In this document: in pieces, positions 6,770 through 11,322 of the stretch
Numbering within the stretch: the stretch's first letter is position 1
How the letters are laid out: every line of letters starts with the position of its first letter
From: Methylococcaceae bacterium
Lineage (GTDB): Bacteria > Pseudomonadota > Gammaproteobacteria > Methylococcales > Methylococcaceae
Direction of reading: 5' to 3'
Assembly (NCBI GenBank): GCA_012026715.1
Contig: VEPB01000181.1
Location: 1 to 11,322 of the forward strand
DNA: 11,322 bases
Translations under genes and position numbers: made by a program
Notes under the pieces: generated by a model
Databases searched by the model: none
Seen by the model: only the letters and a program-made list of their open reading frames with translations
Told to the model about the DNA's origin: nothing

Positions 6770-7711
6770 TTAGGTGATGCCGTACTTGTGCATGCGGTAC
6801 AACAGCGTGTCCCGGCTGATGCCCAGCAGTCGGGCGGAACGGCTGCGATTTCCGTTGGTCCGCTCCAGCGCCTGCTGGATCAGGTCGATTTCCACCTTCT
6901 CCAGATCGACGCCCCATTCCGGCAGCGCGAACACCGAGCGCTGGGAACTGGGGCGATTGGAGATTTCCGCGGGCAGATTGCTCTCTTCGATGACCTTGCC
7001 GGCCAGCAGGATGGAAAGCCGCTCGCACAGATTGCGCAGTTCCCGCACGTTACCCGGCCACGGATAGGAAACCAGCTTGGCCAGGGCCGAACGGTCGAAG
7101 GTCGCCGGGGGAAGCCCGTGCTCCTTGGCGAATCTGGCCATGTAATGGTGGATCAGCAAGGGCACGTCACCGACCCGCTCCCGCAGCGCCGGAATCTCCA
7201 TGGGGACGACGTTGAGCCGGTAATACAGGTCGCGGCGGAACTCGCCTCGCGCCAATTTCTCCGGCAAGTTGGCATTGGTGGCGGCAATGATCCGCACGTT
7301 GACGTTGATCGTATTGGTGTCACCGACCGGCTGGAGCTCACCGGTTTCCAGGAAACGCAGCAGTTTTGCCTGCAGCGCCAGCGGGAGCGAATCGACTTCG
7401 TCGAGAAACACGGTGCCGCCGTCGGCGGCGTGCAAGCGTCCCACCTGGTGACCGACGGCGCCGGTGAAGGCTCCTTTGCGATGGCCGAACAGTTCGGACT
7501 CGGCAATGGCTTCCGGCAAGGCGGCACAGTTGAGGGTAACAAATGGACGGCCAGCCCGGGGGCTGTGCTGCTGAAGAGCGCTCGCGAGAACTTCCTTGCC
7601 GGTCCCGGTCTCGCCGACCAACAGAACCGTGACGTCGGTTGCCGCTACCATGCGGGCGCTCCGAATCAGCGCCTCGAAATTCGGGGATTGGCCGATCAGT
7701 ACATCAAACAT
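6770..7711 (-). CDS. Sigma-54 activator (AAA+ and Fis-type HTH) without a sensor domain
   Basis: A 313-aa bacterial enhancer-binding protein that would remodel RNA polymerase with sigma-54 using ATP. Features in order: AAA+ domain from about residue 5; Walker A GETGTGKE (33-40); the sigma-54 contact loop GAFTGA (80-85), intact; Walker B GGTVFLDE (98-105); WPGNVREL (218-225); a linker; and a Fis-type helix-turn-helix at about 277-311 with NRSRSARLLGISRDTLLYRM. There is no receiver, GAF or PAS domain before the AAA+ domain, so the layout is PspF-like; control must come from a partner protein or from expression. The ATG at 7709-7711 has GAGGG 6 nt upstream. It lies 25 bp after the SafE-like gene and ends at a strong terminator, so the two form one unit. 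No clear -24/-12 promoter was found by eye in the gaps between genes, so its targets are unknown. Confidence 0.95.
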   Translation of the reverse strand: MFDVLIGQSPNFEALIRSARMVAATDVTVLLVGETGTGKEVLASALQQHSPRAGRPFVTLNCAALPEAIAESELFGHRKGAFTGAVGHQVGRLHAADGGTVFLDEVDSLPLALQAKLLRFLETGELQPVGDTNTINVNVRIIAATNANLPEKLARGEFRRDLYYRLNVVPMEIPALRERVGDVPLLIHHYMARFAKEHGLPPATFDRSALAKLVSYPWPGNVRELRNLCERLSILLAGKVIEESNLPAEISNRPSSQRSVFALPEWGVDLEKVEIDLIQQALERTNGNRSRSARLLGISRDTLLYRMHKYGIT

Positions 7712-7736
7712 AAACCACCCTCTGAGAACTTCGATC

Positions 7737-8456
7737 TTATAGATTGTGCATGACCATCGGGTTGATCTGCGGGAAGGCAGCCAGCAACGCCAGGACGATC
7801 AGACTGATCCCTGCCACCTGCCGAAAGCGCCGCAGGCTCGACAACCTCACCATGAGGCTGGTCATTATACCGATGCCGATCACTGTCGGTAAAGTTCCCA
7901 ATCCAAAGAACAACATGGTCAAGGTACTGCGAATTTCGTTGCCGGCGGTGGCGGCCAGCGTCAATGCCGCATAGACCAGACCGCAGGGCAGCCAACCCCA
8001 GATCATGCCGAAGATCAGCGCCTGCGGCAGCGTCTCCACCGGCACCAGCTTGCGGCCGAAGGGCTCGATGCGGTGCCAGATCACGGCCCCGGCCCGCTCG
8101 ATATAGGCGAACCGCGGAAACCAGCCGGCGATGTGGAGGCCCGCACCGGCCATGATCAGGGCCGAGACGATCTGCAAGATACGATGGCCCTGGCCTTCGC
8201 CCAAGGGCAACATCAATACGTTGTGCAACAGTCCCGCGAAGTAGCCGACCACGGAGTAGCTGGCGACGCGGCCGATGTTGTAGCTGAGGACGAAGGGAAT
8301 CAGCTGGTATTTGTTTTCCCGGATTTCCCGCCGCAGACTCAAGGTGAGCGAGCCGATGATGGAACCGCACATGCTCAGGCAATGGAGCGCACTGAACAGC
8401 CCCATCGCAAACGCGACCAGGTAGGAAGTGCTGAATCCGGGCTCTAGGTGGTGCAT
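7737..8456 (-). CDS. TauE/SafE-family (DsbD_2-like) membrane protein
   Basis: A 239-aa inner-membrane protein with about six hydrophobic segments (roughly residues 9-35, 53-80, 95-113, 143-170, 180-205, 212-229). The signature MGLFSALHCLSMCG (18-31) and WGWLPCGLVYAAL (153-165) mark the family annotated as sulfite exporter TauE/SafE or cytochrome c biogenesis transmembrane protein, often found near cbb3 oxidase and copper-handling genes. YNIGRVASYSVVGY (59-72) is also typical. Membrane-embedded Cys26, Cys30 and Cys158 with His25 suggest thiol or metal chemistry, but the substrate is not established. The frame extends to a GTG at 8516; the ATG at 8454-8456 gives the usual short tail before the first helix and is preferred, although its ribosome binding site is weak and a TATGAT (minus strand, 8477-8472) sits only about 16 nt upstream. 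It is followed 25 bp later by the sigma-54 activator. Confidence 0.88.
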   Translation of the reverse strand: MHHLEPGFSTSYLVAFAMGLFSALHCLSMCGSIIGSLTLSLRREIRENKYQLIPFVLSYNIGRVASYSVVGYFAGLLHNVLMLPLGEGQGHRILQIVSALIMAGAGLHIAGWFPRFAYIERAGAVIWHRIEPFGRKLVPVETLPQALIFGMIWGWLPCGLVYAALTLAATAGNEIRSTLTMLFFGLGTLPTVIGIGIMTSLMVRLSSLRRFRQVAGISLIVLALLAAFPQINPMVMHNL

Positions 8457-8504
8457 ACGGCGGCCAACCTTATCATAGGAGTCGCTCTGAACAACAGCCG
8501 ATTC

Positions 8505-8540
8505 GAGGCATATCACACAGCAAGCCGTGGCAAATGCCTC
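8505..8540. repeat. Inverted repeat between pyrF and the SafE-like gene
   Basis: GAGGCAT (8505-8511) and ATGCCTC (8534-8540) form perfect 7-bp arms around 22 nt, 10 nt beyond the pyrF stop and about 50 nt before the SafE-like ATG. It could be a weak pyrF terminator or an operator for the SafE-like/activator unit. No T tract is present. Confidence 0.35.
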
Positions 8541-8549
8541 AGCTCGCCA

Positions 8550-9281
8550 TCAAGCGAACTGCCCGAACAACTCGGCGATGCTGCGCTGAACCCCAAGCGC
8601 CGCCGCCCGCCGGTCGGCCGCATCGCGAATCGGGCGCCCCACCACGATATGGTCGGCACCGTTGAGAAAAGCCTGATCGACCGTGACCACCCGTTTCTGA
8701 TCGTCGATCGAGCGGTTCTCCACCGGGCGAATGCCGGGCGTCACCACCAGCAGCTTGTCATCCACCTCGGCGCGCAACTGCGGCACCTCCAGCCCGGAAG
8801 AGATCACGCCGTCGCAGCCCAGCTTGAGTGCCCGCCGGGCACGGGACAGCACCAGTTGCTGGACGTCGCACTCGAACCCCAGATCGGTCAGGTCGCCCCG
8901 ATCAAGACTGGTCAGCACCGTCACCGCCAGGATCTTCAGCTGGCCCTTTTCCCGCGCCGCCGCTTCCATGATGGCGTCGTTGCCATGCACCGTGGCGAAA
9001 TCCACGCCGCGCGTACTGAGCGAACGCACCGCGCGCGCCACTGTCTCCGGCACGTCAAAGAACTTCAGGTCGACGAACACCTTCTTGCCGCGCGCCTTGA
9101 GCCAGTCCACCAGGGCGAAGTAATCGCCGGACATGAACAGCTCCAGCCCCACCTTGTAGAACCCGACGGCATCGTCCAACTCCTCCACCAGGGCCTGCGC
9201 CTCCGGGATTCCGGGCACGTCGAGCGCCATGATCAAACGGTCGGAAACGGGGATAGGCTTGGTCGAGAGATACTGGGTCAT
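8550..9281 (-). CDS. pyrF: Orotidine 5'-phosphate decarboxylase
   Basis: Converts OMP to UMP, the last step of de novo UMP synthesis, in the cytoplasm. It has 243 residues, a normal bacterial length. The catalytic signature FVDLKFFDVPETV (69-81) holds the Asp71-Lys73-Asp76 set. Asp21 (ALDVPG), Lys43 (YKVGLELF), PGIRP (about 196-200) and the phosphate-binding VVGRPI near residue 217 are all present. The ATG at 9279-9281 has GGAG 5 nt upstream. It diverges from the AEC permease gene across 92 bp, which must hold both promoters, though no clear pair of boxes stands out. It lies upstream of the SafE-like gene on the same strand, 93 bp away; co-transcription is possible but not shown. Confidence 0.97.
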   Translation of the reverse strand: MTQYLSTKPIPVSDRLIMALDVPGIPEAQALVEELDDAVGFYKVGLELFMSGDYFALVDWLKARGKKVFVDLKFFDVPETVARAVRSLSTRGVDFATVHGNDAIMEAAAREKGQLKILAVTVLTSLDRGDLTDLGFECDVQQLVLSRARRALKLGCDGVISSGLEVPQLRAEVDDKLLVVTPGIRPVENRSIDDQKRVVTVDQAFLNGADHIVVGRPIRDAADRRAAALGVQRSIAELFGQFA

Positions 9282-9373
9282 GTCGGCTCCGCTGGCAAAG
9301 AGACTAAGGATAGGCAGTTTGTCGAATCGCGCTGTTGATAGAATGGCTGCCGCGATGCGTTGCCCGGAGCACC

Positions 9374-10294
9374 ATGACTTCCATTCTGGCCCAGATGGGC
9401 CTCTTGATCTTCTGCGGCCTCGGCTGGCGGATTATACGGCCTGGCGGCCTGGATGCCGACCCGACCCGGCGAGTTCTGACCACCCTGGTCTACCACCTGC
9501 TGCTGCCGGCCTTGGTCCTTTCAGTGCTGTGGAAACAGGCGATCGGTCTGGAAGCCCTGCGGGTGAGCGCCTTCGGATTCGGCTTGATCCTGCTAGGATT
9601 GGCGCTGACCTGGCTGGCGTCGAAAATCCTGCGCCTGGATGATCGCCGACTGGGGGCCGCGCTGCTCGCCATCGGTTTTCCCAACGTCACCTATTTCGGA
9701 CTGCCGCTGCTGGAACAAACCTTCGGCCCCTGGTCGCGCATCCTGGTGATCCAGATCGACCTGTTCGCGACGCTGCCGGCGCTGCTGCTGCTCGGTGCCG
9801 TCATCGGCCAGCGCTACGGCGAACGCCGCAGCGGCACCCGGGCATGGCCAGCGGCCCTCAACAATCCGCCGGTCTGGGCCGCCGCCGCGGGGATCATCCT
9901 CAACCAAAACCGCACGCCGCTGCCGGGCTGGTTGGACCACGCCCTCGACCGGCTGTCCGCCCCGGTGGTGCCTTGCATGCTGATCGCGCTGGGGCTGGGG
10001 CTCGGCCTCGGCTCCTGGCAGCGCCGAAATCTGCCCTGGGCAGCACTGGCCATGAGCGTGCGCCTGCTGGCGGTACCCTGGCTGTCCGTCAGCCTGGGAC
10101 GTGGCCTCGGCTTCGCCGGCGACACCCTCACCGCCCTGGTGCTGGAAGCCGGCATGCCCAGCATGCTGCTGGGCGTGGTGTACTGCGACCGCTACCGGCT
10201 GGACACCCATTTCTATGCGATGGTGGCGGCCTTGACCACGGTCGGCGCCGCCTTCACCCTCCCCTACTGGCACGGCGCGGTCTCCAGTTGGTAA
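9374..10294 (+). CDS. AEC-family (auxin efflux carrier-like) permease
   Basis: A 306-aa inner-membrane transporter of the bile/arsenite/riboflavin transporter superfamily, AEC branch. About ten hydrophobic segments are spread along the chain. Conserved family stretches are present: LVYHLLLPALVLSVL (38-52), FPNVTYFGLPLLEQ (102-115), PVVPCMLIALGLGL (197-210) and LEAGMPSMLLGVVY (257-270). The substrate cannot be told from sequence; bacterial members are usually called malate or other anion permeases without proof. The frame opens at a TTG (9335), but the ATG at 9374 has CGGAG 4 nt upstream and places the first helix right after the start, so it is preferred. It is divergent from pyrF and followed 40 bp later by the ABC-F gene, probably in one transcript. 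Confidence 0.88.
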   Translation: MTSILAQMGLLIFCGLGWRIIRPGGLDADPTRRVLTTLVYHLLLPALVLSVLWKQAIGLEALRVSAFGFGLILLGLALTWLASKILRLDDRRLGAALLAIGFPNVTYFGLPLLEQTFGPWSRILVIQIDLFATLPALLLLGAVIGQRYGERRSGTRAWPAALNNPPVWAAAAGIILNQNRTPLPGWLDHALDRLSAPVVPCMLIALGLGLGLGSWQRRNLPWAALAMSVRLLAVPWLSVSLGRGLGFAGDTLTALVLEAGMPSMLLGVVYCDRYRLDTHFYAMVAALTTVGAAFTLPYWHGAVSSW

Positions 10295-10334
10295 CCGCCC
10301 CGGATTTGAACTTACCCTGCCTGCCTCATCGACC

Positions 10335-11322
10335 ATGCCCCTGATCCGTCTCACCGACCTGTCCATCGCCTTCGGCGTCCAACCGGTCCTGGACCATGCC
10401 GACTTTCAGATCGACCCCGGCGAGCGGGTCGGACTGATTGGCCGCAATGGCGAGGGCAAATCCACCCTGCTGAAGGCCATCGCCGGCCACATCCAGCCCG
10501 ACTCCGGCGAGATCTGGCGCCAGCCCGGCGTGCGTATCGCCTTGCTTGAACAGGCGCCCAGCCTGCCGGCGCAAGCGACCATCTACGACGCCGTGGCCGA
10601 CGCGCTGGGCGACGTCGGCCATTGGATCGGCGAATACCACCGGCTCTCGCTGCAGGCCCACCACGGCGAGCAAGCCCTGGCAGAACTGGGCAGGCTGCAG
10701 CACCGGCTGGAAAGCCACGACGGCTGGCGGCTGCAGCAACGAGTGGAAACCGTGCTGAGCCGGATGGAGTTGCCGGGCGACGGATCGGTAAGTGGACTCT
10801 CCGGCGGCTGGCAGCGGCGGGTGGCGCTGGCCCGAGCCCTGGTGACGGAGCCTGATGTGCTGCTGCTGGACGAGCCCACCAACCACCTGGACCTGGAAGT
10901 CATCCAGTGGCTGGAGGAGCAGCTGCTGCAGTTTTCCGGCGCGATCCTGCTGATCACCCACGACCGCGCCTTCCTGCGCAGGATCGCCACCCGCATCGTC
11001 GATCTGGACCGAGGCCGGCTCACCTCCTGGCCGGGGGACTACGCCGACTACCTGGAAAAAAAGGCCCAGGCCCTGGATGCCGAAGCCAAGCACAACGCCG
11101 ACTTCGACAAGAAGCTGGCCCAGGAGGAAGTCTGGATCCGGCAAGGCATCAAGGCCCGCCGCACCCGCAACGAAGGCCGGGTGCGAGCGCTGAAGAAGCT
11201 GCGGGAAGAACGGACCCAGCGCCGCAGCCGGCAAGGCGTGGCCAAGATCGAGATGGAGCAGGCGGAACGTTCCGGCAAGCTGGTGCTGGAAGCGGAAGCC
11301 ATCGGTTTCGCCTACCCCGGCA
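10335..11322 (+). CDS. uup: ABC-F ATPase of the Uup type, 3' end cut by window
   Basis: The first 329 codons of a soluble duplicated ABC ATPase; the frame is open at the right edge, so the second ATPase half is missing here. The first nucleotide-binding domain is complete: Walker A GRNGEGKS (36-43), signature LSGGW (155-159), Walker B with LLLDEPTNHLD (176-186), and switch His209 in THDR. The inter-domain linker shows GIKARRTRNEGRVRAL (271-286), characteristic of Uup among ABC-F proteins. ABC-F proteins act on the ribosome or on nucleic acid and not in membrane transport; Uup has been linked to ribosome function and to suppression of transposon excision in E. coli. The ATG at 10335 starts exactly at the expected domain edge (MPLIRLTDLSIAFG), but no strong ribosome binding site precedes it, so translation may lean on the AEC gene 40 bp upstream. 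Confidence 0.93.
   Translation, partial: MPLIRLTDLSIAFGVQPVLDHADFQIDPGERVGLIGRNGEGKSTLLKAIAGHIQPDSGEIWRQPGVRIALLEQAPSLPAQATIYDAVADALGDVGHWIGEYHRLSLQAHHGEQALAELGRLQHRLESHDGWRLQQRVETVLSRMELPGDGSVSGLSGGWQRRVALARALVTEPDVLLLDEPTNHLDLEVIQWLEEQLLQFSGAILLITHDRAFLRRIATRIVDLDRGRLTSWPGDYADYLEKKAQALDAEAKHNADFDKKLAQEEVWIRQGIKARRTRNEGRVRALKKLREERTQRRSRQGVAKIEMEQAERSGKLVLEAEAIGFAYPG

Noticed and set aside
6751..6772. tRNA T-arm-like string (GATTCGAACT) near the terminator
   Set aside because: No acceptor, D or anticodon arm can be folded around it; it is the 3' end and trailer of the activator gene.
6788..7753. Plus-strand open frame of 321 codons antisense to the sigma-54 activator
   Set aside because: It is rich in Gln, His and Gly with no domain, as expected from the reverse of a GC-rich gene; the minus-strand gene has complete catalytic motifs.
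8457..8549. Possible sigma-54 (-24/-12) promoter before the SafE-like gene
   Set aside because: TGGC and TTGC elements occur on the minus strand, but none has the required GG-N10-GC spacing.
8448..9338. Plus-strand open frame of 296 codons antisense to pyrF
   Set aside because: His/Arg/Gln-rich mirror of pyrF with no recognisable feature; pyrF has all catalytic residues.
9593..10366. Minus-strand open frame of 257 codons opposite the AEC permease
   Set aside because: Gln/Gly/Arg-rich with no hydrophobic pattern or motif, while the plus strand encodes a clear polytopic membrane protein.
10326..11234. Minus-strand open frame of 302 codons opposite uup
   Set aside because: The plus strand carries Walker A, signature and Walker B motifs; the reverse frame has none.

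Overview
The window reads as a GC-rich gammaproteobacterial chromosome segment. The gene set and protein styles (a very large fused Nfn-like flavoprotein, a SafE-like membrane protein, pyrF, uup) would fit a methanotroph or a relative in the Methylococcales, but this placement rests on general resemblance and not on a database match. I see no insertion sequence, phage gene, CRISPR array, tRNA or rRNA. Coding density is high; the longest stretch without a gene is about 220 bp (6550-6769), and it holds a strong terminator.

Layout. (1) Bases 2-3484, plus strand: the 3' part of a giant iron-sulfur flavoprotein that joins a glutamate-synthase-small-subunit-like half to a ferredoxin-NADP-reductase/DHODB-like half. 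This is the NfnB + NfnA domain set in one chain, so it is probably a pyridine-nucleotide electron-transfer or bifurcating enzyme. It is followed by a 14-bp-stem hairpin. (2) 3658-4278, plus strand: an unrecognised soluble protein with a strong ribosome binding site; it converges, 5 bp apart, on (3) a Nudix hydrolase at 4284-4838 on the minus strand. (4) 4953-5357 and 5428-5826, minus strand: two small unrecognised proteins, one a probable lipoprotein and one with a single N-terminal membrane anchor. (5) 5899-6549, minus strand: a DUF2231-type membrane protein. (6) 6770-8456, minus strand: a TauE/SafE-family (DsbD_2-like) membrane protein followed 25 bp later by a sigma-54 activator with no sensor domain. 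The pair ends at a textbook intrinsic terminator. (7) 8550-9281, minus strand: pyrF, diverging from (8) an AEC-family permease at 9374-10294 on the plus strand and (9) an ABC-F ATPase of the Uup type that runs off the right edge.

How they fit together. The left part is cytoplasmic redox metabolism. The centre is a run of minus-strand genes for envelope proteins plus one transcription activator. The right part is housekeeping (pyrimidine synthesis, ribosome-associated ABC-F). The items most worth a second look are the single-chain Nfn-like enzyme, the SafE-like/sigma-54-activator pair, and the two small membrane-tethered proteins that sit side by side. Several likely starts lie downstream of the longest open frame: 3658, 5357 or 5321, 5826, 6549, 8456 and 9374. 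The reasons are given in each entry.
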